Origin: Streptomyces filipinensis
Lineage (GTDB): Bacteria > Actinomycetota > Actinomycetes > Streptomycetales > Streptomycetaceae
Length of the DNA stretch: 64,000 bases
Reading direction: 5' to 3'
Assembly (NCBI RefSeq): GCF_014649495.1
Contig: NZ_BMTD01000007.1
Location: 124,001 to 188,000 of the forward strand
Under the pieces are notes generated by a model, which was not told the origin of the DNA, did no database searches, and saw nothing but the letters and a program-made list of their open reading frames with translations. The position numbers were made by a program, and so were the translations under genes. Each line of letters begins with the position of its first letter. The first letter of the stretch is position 1. Positions 7,880 through 16,198 of this stretch are shown here, piece after piece.

Positions 7880-8977
7880 CTAACGGGCGACCAGCCGGCG
7901 CGTACGGCCCGTGGACGCGCCGTCCGCCCGGGTGCCGGACAGTCGTTCCGCCTGGGCCGCGGTCTTCTCGGCGTGCCGCCGGGCCTCGCGCAGGGCGCGG
8001 TCGGCCTGCCGCGCCCGGTCGCGTGCCGTCTGCTCGTCGGTACGCGCCCGCCGCTGCTCCGCCTCGGCGTCGCGCAGTTCCCCGCGCAGGGTACGCACGC
8101 GCTGCTCCGCCTCGGCCACCCGGTCGCCGGTCTCCGCCGCCTCCTGTTCGGCGGCCCGGGCCTCCGCCTCGCAGGCGCGGAGCTCCCGCTCGGCGTCGCG
8201 GGCGGCTCTGCGGGCCTCGTCGAGACGGCGTCGGCGTGCCAGCCCGTCCGCACGCTCCTCGGCCTCGGCGCGCTTCTTCCCCGCTCCGCGTCGGTCGGTC
8301 TCTTCGGCTTCGGTGCGCTTTGTCCCCGCTCCGCGTCGGTCGGTCTCTTCGGCTTCGGTGCGCTTTGTCCCCGCTCCGCGTCGGTCGGTCTCTTCGGCTT
8401 CGGTGCGCTTCCTCCCCGCCCCGCGTCCGTCGGCCTCCGCGACCTCGGCGCGTCGTTGCGCCCCGGTTGCCCTCGGGGCGGTGGGACGGCGTGCGAGGAC
8501 GCCCTCATCGGCCTCCGGAAACCCGAATGCGGAGCTCAGGGGCTTCACGAGCCGCCCCGCCGCCCATGCGCGGGCGGCCTCGGGGTCGGCGAGCGCGGCG
8601 TGCAGGGTCTCCTCGACCTCGCGCCGTACCCCCTCGCCGACCGGGTGCCCGGCCTGCGCGGCCAGCTGCCGCGCCTGCCGCCCGAGCGCGCCGATCACCT
8701 CGCTCTGCCGCCGGGCGAGCCTGCGCAGCTCAGGACCGTCCAGTGCACGATGGGCCCGGCGCAGCTCCTCACCGAGAGCCAGCAGCGGCCCGACCTGCCG
8801 GCGCACCAGCAGATTGCTGACCCAGGCGCCCAGGCTCGGCCGCCGCAACGCGCCGATCGCCTTGGCGAGGGTCTGGTCACCGGCCTTGCGGGCGTCCAGG
8901 GCACGACGGTCGCGGGCGGCGACGAACTCCTCCGGCCGCAGCCCGTACAGCTCGTCGGCGACGACGTCCAGGTCCAC
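7880..8977 (-). CDS. Hypothetical coiled-coil protein with 15-residue tandem repeats
   Basis: 365 aa, soluble and strongly charged. The N-terminal ~150 residues are helical and look like a defined domain (MDLDVVADELYGLRPEEF ... GAWVSNLLVRRQVGPLLALG). Residues about 175-240 hold near-identical 15-residue units (KRTEAEETDRRGAGT and variants). The C-terminal ~120 residues are an Ala/Arg/Glu heptad-like coiled coil. The GTG start at 8977 follows a weak ribosome site. It is 36 bp upstream of ku on the same strand and may be co-transcribed, so a role near DNA repair is possible but unproven. I recognise no named family. Confidence 0.75.
   Translation of the reverse strand: MDLDVVADELYGLRPEEFVAARDRRALDARKAGDQTLAKAIGALRRPSLGAWVSNLLVRRQVGPLLALGEELRRAHRALDGPELRRLARRQSEVIGALGRQARQLAAQAGHPVGEGVRREVEETLHAALADPEAARAWAAGRLVKPLSSAFGFPEADEGVLARRPTAPRATGAQRRAEVAEADGRGAGRKRTEAEETDRRGAGTKRTEAEETDRRGAGTKRTEAEETDRRGAGKKRAEAEERADGLARRRRLDEARRAARDAERELRACEAEARAAEQEAAETGDRVAEAEQRVRTLRGELRDAEAEQRRARTDEQTARDRARQADRALREARRHAEKTAAQAERLSGTRADGASTGRTRRLVAR
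8271..8450. repeat. Four tandem 45-bp repeats inside the coiled-coil gene
   Basis: Units begin at 8271, 8316, 8361 and 8406. The second and third are identical; the first and fourth differ at a few positions. Each starts CGCTT and runs through CGCGTCGGTCGGTCTCTTCGG. The period is a multiple of three, so unit number can change without a frameshift. Confidence 0.92.
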
Positions 8978-9102
8978 CAGTGCCCCTCTCGACGGCCACC
9001 TCGGTGCGGACGTACGAGTTTCTCACTGTGTGAGGCTTATGTGCAGAATTGGATGATTTGTCACCTCGGTGCCGGACTGGGCACGGGATGAGGCATGGCT
9101 GA

Positions 9103-9143
9103 GCCGGCGGCGTCCATGTGTCGAGGGGATTGACGCCGCCGGC
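9103..9143. terminator. Candidate hairpin terminator downstream of the AraC gene
   Basis: Perfect 12-bp arms (GCCGGCGGCGTC at 9103-9114 and GACGCCGCCGGC at 9132-9143) flank a 17-base loop, about 90 bp beyond the AraC stop on its transcribed strand. There is no T-run, which is usual in Streptomyces. Confidence 0.45.
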
Positions 9144-9231
9144 GTTGGGGAGCCGTCAGCGCCGTCGGCGAGTCAGGGCACCCCCGTGGCCCTGGCACGC
9201 TGCGGGCACTGGGCCTGTTGAGCGACCGGGG

Positions 9232-10272
9232 TCAATGATGCGTGTGTGTGTCGGGGGGTGTCATTCGCACAGCGTCCACGTCGATGTGCCCACCGTCCAC
9301 GGGTGTTCGGCTCAGCGCCTGTTCCCGTAGCTCGCTGGGCGTGATGCCGTGCGCGGTGCGGAAGGCCCGGGTGAAGTCGCCGGGGCGGAGGTAGCCCCAG
9401 CGGGCGGCTATCGCGTGGACGGGGAGACTGCGCAGCCCGGGGTCGGTGAGGTCCTGGCGGGCCTTGGCCAGCCGCTGGTCGCGTACGTACGAGGCCACGG
9501 TCAGCCCCTCCTCCTGGAAGAGGCGGTAGAGGTAGCTGCGCGAGATGTGGTGGACCGCGGCGATCTTCGCGGGGGTCAGCTCCGGATCGCCCAGATGTCG
9601 CTGGACGAACGACTTGATGTGCAGGATCAGGGCGCGGGTACGCGTCTCGGGCGGCAGGTCCGGCTCCGCGTCCAGGGCGTGGGCGAAGACGGCGGTGACG
9701 AGATCACTGACGACCCTGCCCAGCCGCTCGGCGTCGGCCGCCCGGTAGGAGGAGGTGTCCGAGGCTAACTGCACAAGCAGCCCCGCGAGCAGCGCGCCCA
9801 TGCCCTCACGGCCGGATATCCGCTGTCCGACCACCCCGAACGCCTGGTCGGCCGGGAGATCCACGGCGGTGCGCGGGATCTCCACCCCGACGATGGTGAC
9901 CGGGTCGGGGCCGGTGGATATCTCGTAGGACCGGGACGAGTGGTTCACGTGGAAGTCGCCGATCCGGTACCCCACCTGCTGCCTGCCCCAGCTCGCCGCG
10001 CCGTCGCCGCGCCGCAGCAGGGACAGGTGGAACACCTCCGGGTCGGACTGCCGCACGAGCCTTGGCGTCCGACGGAACACCAGGTGGTCGAAGGTCGCGG
10101 GCCACACCGCCACCTCGTCCAGCCCGATGACCCGCTGGTGTCCTCGGTAGTCGGCGGTGCGGTCGCTGCTCAGGTGCATCGGCGCGTGCGTACGCCCCAG
10201 TTGCTCCGTCCACGCCTCGAAACGGTCGCTCGCCGGCAGTTCCTGGGTGCTGAAGACGGTTTCAGGCAACAC
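9232..10272 (-). CDS. AraC-family transcriptional regulator
   Basis: About 346 aa from the GTG at 10272 (VLPETVFSTQELPASDRFEAW matches the usual start of this subfamily); a TTG at 10338 would add 22 residues. The N-terminal ~200 residues are the AraC-like ligand/dimerisation domain found in many Streptomyces regulators. The C-terminal ~100 hold the double helix-turn-helix (LTPAKIAAVHHISRSYLYRLFQEEG and HAIAARWGYLRPGDFTRAFRTAHGITPSELRE). No divergent target gene is evident; katG-furA starts 500 bp away on the other strand. The effector is unknown. Confidence 0.85.
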   Translation of the reverse strand: MLPETVFSTQELPASDRFEAWTEQLGRTHAPMHLSSDRTADYRGHQRVIGLDEVAVWPATFDHLVFRRTPRLVRQSDPEVFHLSLLRRGDGAASWGRQQVGYRIGDFHVNHSSRSYEISTGPDPVTIVGVEIPRTAVDLPADQAFGVVGQRISGREGMGALLAGLLVQLASDTSSYRAADAERLGRVVSDLVTAVFAHALDAEPDLPPETRTRALILHIKSFVQRHLGDPELTPAKIAAVHHISRSYLYRLFQEEGLTVASYVRDQRLAKARQDLTDPGLRSLPVHAIAARWGYLRPGDFTRAFRTAHGITPSELREQALSRTPVDGGHIDVDAVRMTPPDTHTHH

Positions 10273-10338
10273 GGCGGTAGTCAACCACAGGGTGGGGCGG
10301 GGGCCGTCGGGGCGTGCAGGCGACCGCTCTCGGGTCAA

Positions 10339-10767
10339 CCGGCCGTGTCCCGTGTCCCGTTACGACCGGTCGACCCGCGGCACACCGCGGACGAACGCGT
10401 CCGTCGGCGAGCTTCCCGGCTCACCCGTTGGGAGGACCGTGCGGCTTGCCGCGCGACCGTCGTCGTTCCGGGGCCACATGATGCGGGCATGCCCCGGACC
10501 CTGCCGCCGACCCGCTCCGCGGCCGGCCGCCGTACCGCCCGCGCTCCCGCCACCGGTCAGCGCCATGCGAAGGCGCACGCCAGGCCGCGAGCGGAGAGCC
10601 GCACGCCAGGCCGCGGGCGAAAGGGGACGCGAAGGCAAACGCGAAGGCAAACGTGCGGGCGGGTACGGGAGAGGACGTGCGGATGACCGGCGGGCGACGG
10701 CGCGCGACCAAAATTGCATCGTTAGTTTTCTTGAAGCCTTCGTGTTTATGAGGGTAGGTTCGGCCGT
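10339..10767. promoter_or_regulatory. furA upstream region with AT-rich promoter segment
   Basis: No gene is visible here. Two copies of the 12-mer GCGAAGGCAAAC stand head to tail at 10629-10652. The last ~50 bp before furA (about 10711-10760) are unusually AT-rich for this genome (AAATTGCATCGTTAG, then TTTTCTTGAAG). This is the expected place for the furA-katG promoter and an autoregulatory FurA site, as known in Streptomyces and mycobacteria. I could not define exact -35/-10 boxes. Confidence 0.45.
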
Positions 10768-11205
10768 ATGACCGCCTCCCCGACCCCGACCACCGCCGAA
10801 GAGCTCCGCGGTGCCGGCCTGCGCGTGACGGCAGCCCGCGTCGCGCTGCTGGAGACCGTCCGGGCGGGCGACCACCTCGGCGTCGAGGCGATCGCCTCCG
10901 GGGTACGCGACCGCGTAGGCCACATCTCCCTGCAAGCCGTCTACGAGGCCCTTCACGCACTCACCGCGGCGGGTCTGGTCCGCCGCATCGAGCCGGCCGG
11001 TCACCCGGCGCGGTACGAGGGCCGCGTGGGGGACAACCACCACCACCTCGTGTGCCGGTCCTGCGGCGCCGTCGTCGACGTCGACTGCGCGGTCGGCGAC
11101 GCGCCGTGTCTGACCGCCTCCGACGACCGCGGCTTCGCCATCGACGAGGCCGAGGTCGTCTACTGGGGCACCTGCCCCGACTGTTCCACCGGCCGCAGTT
11201 CCTGA
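10768..11205 (+). CDS. furA: Fur-family redox-sensing repressor of catalase-peroxidase
   Basis: 145 aa. The N-terminal winged helix (LRGAGLRVTAARVALLETV, LQAVYEALHALTAAGLVRRIE) precedes the dimerisation/metal domain with HHHLVCRSCG (structural CxxC), VDVDC and a terminal CPDC. FurA represses itself and the adjacent katG, and releases DNA when its metal-bound thiols are oxidised. It starts at ATG 10768. katG begins 33 bp after its stop on the same strand, the conserved furA-katG layout of actinomycetes. Confidence 0.94.
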   Translation: MTASPTPTTAEELRGAGLRVTAARVALLETVRAGDHLGVEAIASGVRDRVGHISLQAVYEALHALTAAGLVRRIEPAGHPARYEGRVGDNHHHLVCRSCGAVVDVDCAVGDAPCLTASDDRGFAIDEAEVVYWGTCPDCSTGRSS

Positions 11206-11238
11206 GCACCGAGTTCCGCACAGTTCGGAAGGATTGCC

Positions 11239-13464
11239 ATGACTGAGAACCACGACGCGATCGTCACAGACGCGAAGGCGGAGGGGGCGAGCGGTGGCTG
11301 CCCCGTCGCCCACGACCGGGCCCTGCACCCGACCCAGGGCGGTGGCAACCGTCAGTGGTGGCCGGAGCGGCTCAACCTGAGGATCCTGGCCAAGAACCCG
11401 CCCGTGACGAACCCGCTCGGTGAGGAGTTCGACTACGCCGAAGCGTTCAAGAGCCTCGATCTTCCGGCCGTGAAGCGGGACATCGCCGAGGTTCTCACCA
11501 CATCCCAGGACTGGTGGCCGGCCGACTTCGGCCACTACGGCCCGCTGATCATCCGCATGGCCTGGCACAGCGCGGGCACCTACCGCATCAGTGACGGCCG
11601 CGGCGGCGCCGGCGCCGGCCAGCAGCGCTTCGCGCCGCTGAACAGCTGGCCGGACAACGCCAACCTGGACAAGGCCCGCCGCCTGCTGTGGCCGGTGAAG
11701 AAGAAGTACGGCCAGCGGATCTCCTGGGCCGACCTGATGATCCTCGCCGGCAACGTGGCCCTGGAGTCCATGGGCTTCTCCACCTTCGGCTTCGGCGGCG
11801 GCCGCGAGGACGTCTGGGAGGCGGAAGAGGACGTCTACTGGGGCCCCGAGACGACCTGGCTGGACGACAAGCGCTACACCGGCGACCGTGAGCTGGAGAA
11901 CCCGCTCGGCGCCGTCCAGATGGGCCTGATCTACGTCAACCCCGAGGGCCCGAACGGCAACCCGGACCCGCTGGCCGCCGCCCGCGACATCCGCGAGACG
12001 TTCCGCCGCATGGCGATGAACGACGAGGAGACCGTCGCGCTGATCGCCGGCGGCCACACCTTCGGCAAGACCCACGGCGCCGGCCCCGCCGACGCGGTGG
12101 GCGCCGACCCCGAGGCCGCCGGCCTGGATGAGCAGGGACTCGGCTGGAAGAGCACCTACGGCACCGGCAAGGGCGCGGACACCATCACCTCCGGCCTGGA
12201 GGTCACCTGGACCGCCACGCCGACCGAGTGGGACAACGGCTTCTTCGACATCCTCTTCGGCTACGAATGGGAGCTGACCCAGTCCCCGGCCGGCGCCAAC
12301 CAGTGGGTGGCCAAGGACGCCGAGGCCGTCATCCCCGACCCGCAGGACCCGTCGAAGAAGCGTCTGCCCACGATGCTCACCACCGACCTGTCGCTGCGCT
12401 TCGACCCGATCTACGAGCCGATCTCCCGCCGGTTCCACGAGAACCCGCAGGAGTTCGCGGACGCCTTCGCCCGCGCCTGGTACAAGCTCACCCACCGTGA
12501 CATGGGACCGAAGTCGCTGTACCTCGGCCCGGAGGTCCCCGACGAGACCCTGATCTGGCAGGACCCGCTGCCGGAGCGCGAGGGCGAGCTGATCGACGAC
12601 GCCGACATCGCGACCCTGAAGACCAAGCTGCTGGACTCCGGTCTCTCCGTCTCGCAGCTGGTCACCACCGCCTGGGCGTCCGCCTCCACCTTCCGGGGCA
12701 GCGACAAGCGCGGCGGTGCCAACGGCGCTCGCATCCGTCTGCAGCCGCAGCGCGGCTGGGAGGTCAACGAGCCCGACGAGCTGGCCCAGGTGCTGCGCGT
12801 CCTCGAGGGCGTCCAGCAGGACTTCAACGCCTCCTCCGGCGCCAAGAAGGTCTCCCTGGCCGACCTGATCGTGCTCGGCGGTGTCGCCGCGGTCGAGAAG
12901 GCCGCCAAGGAGGGCGGCTTCGAGGTGCGGGTCCCCTTCACCCCGGGCCGTGTGGACGCGACCGAGGAGCACACCGACGCCGAATCCTTCGAGGCGCTGG
13001 AGCCGACCGCGGACGGCTTCCGCAACTACCTCGGCAAGGGCAACCGCCTGCCGGCCGAGTACCTGCTGGTCGACAAGGCGAACCTGCTGAACCTGAGCGC
13101 CCCCGAGATGACGGTGCTCGTCGGTGGTCTGCGCGTGCTCGGCGCCCACCACCAGCAGTCCCAGCTCGGCGTCCTCACCAAGACGCCCGGCGTGCTCACC
13201 AACGACTTCTTCGTCAACCTGCTCGACATGGGTACGACCTGGAAGGCGACCTCCGAGGACCAGACCACGTTCGAGGGCCGGGACGCCGCCACGGGCGAGC
13301 TGAAGTGGGCCGGCAGCCGCGCCGACCTCGTCTTCGGCTCCAACTCCGAGCTGCGCGCGCTCGCCGAGGTGTACGCGAGCGACGACGCGAAGGAGAAGTT
13401 CGTCAAGGACTTCGTCGCCGCGTGGGACAAGGTCATGAACCTCGACCGGTTCGACCTGGTCTGA
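11239..13464 (+). CDS. katG: Catalase-peroxidase
   Basis: 741 aa, normal length, with two peroxidase-fold halves. Active-site residues in the N-terminal half are present: Arg106, Trp109 and His110 in RMAWHSAGTY, and proximal His273 in GGHTFGKTHG. The Met-Tyr-Trp crosslink that gives catalase activity is available (Trp109, Tyr232, Met258, with the Tyr-Met spacing seen in M. tuberculosis KatG). It destroys H2O2 in the cytoplasm using haem. It is co-transcribed with furA, with a GGAAGG ribosome site before the ATG. A strong hairpin follows the stop. Confidence 0.97.
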   Translation: MTENHDAIVTDAKAEGASGGCPVAHDRALHPTQGGGNRQWWPERLNLRILAKNPPVTNPLGEEFDYAEAFKSLDLPAVKRDIAEVLTTSQDWWPADFGHYGPLIIRMAWHSAGTYRISDGRGGAGAGQQRFAPLNSWPDNANLDKARRLLWPVKKKYGQRISWADLMILAGNVALESMGFSTFGFGGGREDVWEAEEDVYWGPETTWLDDKRYTGDRELENPLGAVQMGLIYVNPEGPNGNPDPLAAARDIRETFRRMAMNDEETVALIAGGHTFGKTHGAGPADAVGADPEAAGLDEQGLGWKSTYGTGKGADTITSGLEVTWTATPTEWDNGFFDILFGYEWELTQSPAGANQWVAKDAEAVIPDPQDPSKKRLPTMLTTDLSLRFDPIYEPISRRFHENPQEFADAFARAWYKLTHRDMGPKSLYLGPEVPDETLIWQDPLPEREGELIDDADIATLKTKLLDSGLSVSQLVTTAWASASTFRGSDKRGGANGARIRLQPQRGWEVNEPDELAQVLRVLEGVQQDFNASSGAKKVSLADLIVLGGVAAVEKAAKEGGFEVRVPFTPGRVDATEEHTDAESFEALEPTADGFRNYLGKGNRLPAEYLLVDKANLLNLSAPEMTVLVGGLRVLGAHHQQSQLGVLTKTPGVLTNDFFVNLLDMGTTWKATSEDQTTFEGRDAATGELKWAGSRADLVFGSNSELRALAEVYASDDAKEKFVKDFVAAWDKVMNLDRFDLV

Positions 13465-13473
13465 GCATCGCTT

Positions 13474-13519
13474 CGAGGGCGTCCGGGCCGACCTGCGCAG
13501 GTCGGCCCGGACGCCCTCG
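13474..13519 (+). terminator. Long perfect palindrome terminating furA-katG
   Basis: A 46-bp perfect inverted repeat (arms of 23 bp, from CGAGGGCGTCCGG to CCGGACGCCCTCG, centred on TGCGCA) begins 10 bp after the katG stop. In RNA it would fold into a very stable GC hairpin. It lacks a U-run, as is common in Streptomyces. Confidence 0.85.
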
Positions 13520-13579
13520 TCGTTCACCGGGGCAGGGCCCTCCCCGTTGATCGCCCCCACGGACCTGTTCGACAGAACT

Positions 13580-13615
13580 GTCACAGATGATCCACAACGG
13601 TCACAGGCGATCCAC
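13580..13615. repeat. Direct repeat upstream of the lipoprotein gene
   Basis: GTCACAG-NN-GATCCAC occurs twice (13580-13595 and 13600-13615), a 20-bp period of about two helical turns, roughly 95 bp before the lipoprotein ATG. It could be a tandem regulator site; no regulator is identifiable. Confidence 0.5.
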
Positions 13616-13709
13616 CGCGGAAACCCCGGGCCTCCCCGTTCTGTCTCCCCCGGTGAGCACCGGCAAGGAGCCGGTCGCACCACATACACCGGACATATCG
13701 GGGGACCCC

Positions 13710-14441
13710 ATGCAGCACCGCAACACCATCCGCCTCGCCGCGTCGGCGACGGCCGTGATCGCCGCCGCGCTGTCGCTCACGGCCTGCGGTGCGGGAGGCG
13801 GCGACGGGGCGGGCAGGACGTCCTCCCCGGCCCCGGCCTCCGCCACCCCCTCCCACGCCGCCTCCGCCCCCGCCACCGGCAACCCCGGCCCCGCAGCCTC
13901 CTCGGCCTCCTCGGCCCCGGGATCCTCCGGCGGCGGTACGGCGACCTCTTCCGGTGCGCCGGCCGCCTCTCCCGCGTCCGCCACCTCGGCCGCCACGACA
14001 CCGCGGTGCACGCTGTCGGCCGTCGAGGCGACGGCCTACCAGGCGGCCAACCGTCCGGTCGGCACCGGCACGGGCGCGGCGATCGTCGAGTTCACCAACG
14101 TCTCCGCCCATGCGTGCGCCCTCCAGGGCCACCCGACCGTGGCCGGTGCGGGCAACGGTTCCCCCTCGCACAACAGCCCGCTGACGGTGACCCCCACGGG
14201 TACGGCGTCGTCCGTGCGTCTCGCCCCGGGCGGCAAGGCATGGGTGAAGCTGACCTTCCACCAGGTCCAGGGCGAGGGCGACGGCTACTGCAAGTCCGGC
14301 GCGAAGCCCGTCGTCTACCCGACGCTCGTGGTCGGCCTGCCCGGCTCGGGTGCGCACCAGGTCGCGCTGACGGACGGTGAGTTCGCCGAGTGTGACAACA
14401 CCGTCGCCGCGACCGCGGTCACGTCGGTGAAGCCTGCCTGA
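13710..14441 (+). CDS. Secreted DUF4232-type lipoprotein
   Basis: 243 aa. It starts MQHRNTIRLAASATAVIAAALS and ends its signal with the lipobox LTAC, so it should be lipid-anchored outside the membrane. A Ser/Ala/Pro-rich linker of about 70 residues follows. The C-terminal ~140 residues form the DUF4232 domain (CTLSAVEATAYQ, VEFTNVSAHACALQGHPTV, APGGKAWVKLTF, CKSGAKP) with paired cysteines that probably form disulfides. Function is unknown; the domain is abundant in Streptomyces secretomes. The ATG at 13710 follows a GGGGGA ribosome site; an upstream open frame has no support. Confidence 0.88.
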   Translation: MQHRNTIRLAASATAVIAAALSLTACGAGGGDGAGRTSSPAPASATPSHAASAPATGNPGPAASSASSAPGSSGGGTATSSGAPAASPASATSAATTPRCTLSAVEATAYQAANRPVGTGTGAAIVEFTNVSAHACALQGHPTVAGAGNGSPSHNSPLTVTPTGTASSVRLAPGGKAWVKLTFHQVQGEGDGYCKSGAKPVVYPTLVVGLPGSGAHQVALTDGEFAECDNTVAATAVTSVKPA

Positions 14442-14663
14442 GCGGCACTCCGTTCCGCGGCCGGCCCCGCAGCAGACGGCGGCCTCAGACACGGCGAGGC
14501 TACGCCGTGGGGGAGAGACCGGCGTCCACGGAGAGCTCTGCCGTGGGGGGACGCGCCTTTCCGGCCGTGCTGGAGAGGCGCGCAGGCACCCGCAGGGCCC
14601 TTCCCCGGTCTCCGGTCCCTGGTCCCCGCGAGGGGCGCGGGGACCGGGGCGCTCCGCCGGTCC

Positions 14664-15101
14664 GTCCTGAGGGATCTGCAACTCGGCGCCGGCATCGACG
14701 GCGTGGAGACCACCCGCAGGCTCCGCTCCCTCACCGCCTACGAGACCGACGCCGACGTCACCCGTGCCGTGGAGGCCGGCGCCACCGGCTGTCTGCTGTA
14801 GGCCGAGCGCGCCGAGGACCTCTTCACCGCGATCCATGCCGCCGCCCAGGGCCGCCCGGCCCTCTCCCCACCGGTCGCCGACCGCGTCATGTCCCGCCTG
14901 CGCGACCCACGCCCAGCACTCACCCCACGCGAACGCGACATCCTCGCCCCCCTCTCCCAGGGCCTGCCCGACCACGCCATCGCCCGCGCCCTCCACATCA
15001 GCGAGGCCACGGTCAAGACCCACCTGCGCCGCATCTACGACAAGCTGGGAGTCGACACCCGGGCAGGGGCGGTGGCGAAGGAGCAACGACTGCTGCCCTG
15101 A
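14664..15101 (+). pseudogene. Decayed LuxR/NarL-type response regulator
   Basis: One frame reads VLRDLQLGAGIDGVETTRRL (receiver segment), then TAYETDADVTRAVEAGATGCLL, an in-frame TAG at 14799, and then an intact LuxR helix-turn-helix (LTPRERDILAPLSQGLPDHA ... SEATVKTHLRRIYDKLGV). The TAG stands where family members have the conserved Lys (AAG) of the receiver. Residues between RRL and TAYETD are also missing, as is everything before 14664. The HTH alone could be expressed from the ATG at 14889 (70 aa), but it lacks a credible ribosome site. Confidence 0.75.
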
Positions 15102-15262
15102 GGTGCTTTCGAAGACCGGCAAGGGGGCGCCGCGCGAGCAGCGACCACAGCGCACCCGGCCCCGCACGACAGTCGTCAGCCGTCAGCGGCAGTGCCTCAC
15201 AGCCCGACAAGCGTCAGCCCCACGGCGCGACAGCGGTCAGCCTCACGCCGCCGACGAGGTCC

Positions 15263-16198
15263 TCACCTCCGCAGCGCTTCGAACGCCTCGCGCCCCGCGA
15301 CCCCGATCGCGAGGTCGACATCCGGCGCCAGCCCCGCGCAACGTCCCGTGCGCGTCAGCGCGGCCATCGCCACCCGGTCCCCCGACTCCGCCTCGACCAC
15401 ACCGATCTCGTGCCGCAGATGCAGGAAGGTCCCCGTCTTCCCGCTCCACCGCAGCGTGTCCGCCCGCAACTCGCTCGCCAGCCGGTGCGTGAAGACCTGC
15501 AGGCCCATCAGCCGCCGCAACTCGGCCGTCGCCCCCGGAACGGAGATCTCATCGCACCACACCCGCCCCACCAGTTCCACCAGCGCCGCGGCCGATCCCA
15601 CGTTCGCGTACGCCGGATCCAGGGTCGCGATGGTGGGCCGCCCCGTCCGTTCGTCCCGCACGGCCAGTTCCAGAGCGAGCGAGAAGTCATGTGCCGCCGC
15701 ACCGGCGGCGCACTCGTACATGTGGTTCAACCGGTGCCGCATCCGGATGTCCCCGCAGCCCCACGCCCGCAGCCGCGCCTCCACATCGGCCACCGGCACG
15801 AGATCCAGCAGTGCGTCCGCCGCCGCGTTGTCGCTCACCGCCAGCATCTGCAGGAGCAGGTCGCCGACGGCCACCGTGGCCGGGTACCGGAACGCCGCGA
15901 GCCCGGTGTGACCGACGCTGCTCCTCGCCGGGTCGAGCGTCACGGGGTGCGCCGGGTCGAGGGCCCCGGCCGCGATCCGGTCCAGTACGACGAGGGCGAG
16001 CGGGACCTTCACCACCGACGCGAGCGGCATCATCTCCTCGACGTCGAAACCGAGTTGTTCGCCCGTGTCGAGGTTCCGGGCGAGGAAGGAGCCGCGCACA
16101 CCCAGGCCCGCCCAGTCCGCGGCGATCGCCTCGGCGACGTCCAGCAGGGCCCCGTCGCCGTCCACGTACACCGGGTGGTGCACCGGCGCCGCGCTCAT
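15263..16198 (-). CDS. blaB: BlaB-like penicillin-recognising serine protein, regulator of beta-lactamase
   Basis: 311 aa with class A beta-lactamase-like motifs: SVVK (Ser61-Lys64), SDN (122-124) and SGKTGT. There is no signal peptide, so it should be cytoplasmic, and I do not see the Glu of the hydrolytic omega loop. The ATG at 16198 overlaps the stop of the LysR gene (ATGA). This LysR-plus-serine-protein pair, divergent from a class A beta-lactamase, is the known blaA-blaB-blaL arrangement of Streptomyces cacaoi, where BlaB is needed for induction. A plain intracellular esterase/beta-lactamase homologue is the alternative. Confidence 0.8.
   Translation of the reverse strand: MSAAPVHHPVYVDGDGALLDVAEAIAADWAGLGVRGSFLARNLDTGEQLGFDVEEMMPLASVVKVPLALVVLDRIAAGALDPAHPVTLDPARSSVGHTGLAAFRYPATVAVGDLLLQMLAVSDNAAADALLDLVPVADVEARLRAWGCGDIRMRHRLNHMYECAAGAAAHDFSLALELAVRDERTGRPTIATLDPAYANVGSAAALVELVGRVWCDEISVPGATAELRRLMGLQVFTHRLASELRADTLRWSGKTGTFLHLRHEIGVVEAESGDRVAMAALTRTGRCAGLAPDVDLAIGVAGREAFEALRR

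Noticed and set aside
8271..8450. Tandem repeat considered as a CRISPR array
   Set aside because: Units are directly adjacent with no spacers and encode an in-frame peptide repeat.
6749..9091. 780-codon plus-strand frame opposite ku and the coiled-coil gene
   Set aside because: Leu/Arg/Gly-rich shadow translation with no start signal; both real genes are well supported on the other strand.
13580..13615. Direct repeat considered as an attachment site
   Set aside because: Copies are 20 bp apart with nothing between them and no integrase nearby.
10360..13689. Very long open frame antisense to katG (1109 codons)
   Set aside because: It mirrors katG codons, crosses furA and the terminator, and shows no domain; long antisense frames are expected in GC-rich DNA.
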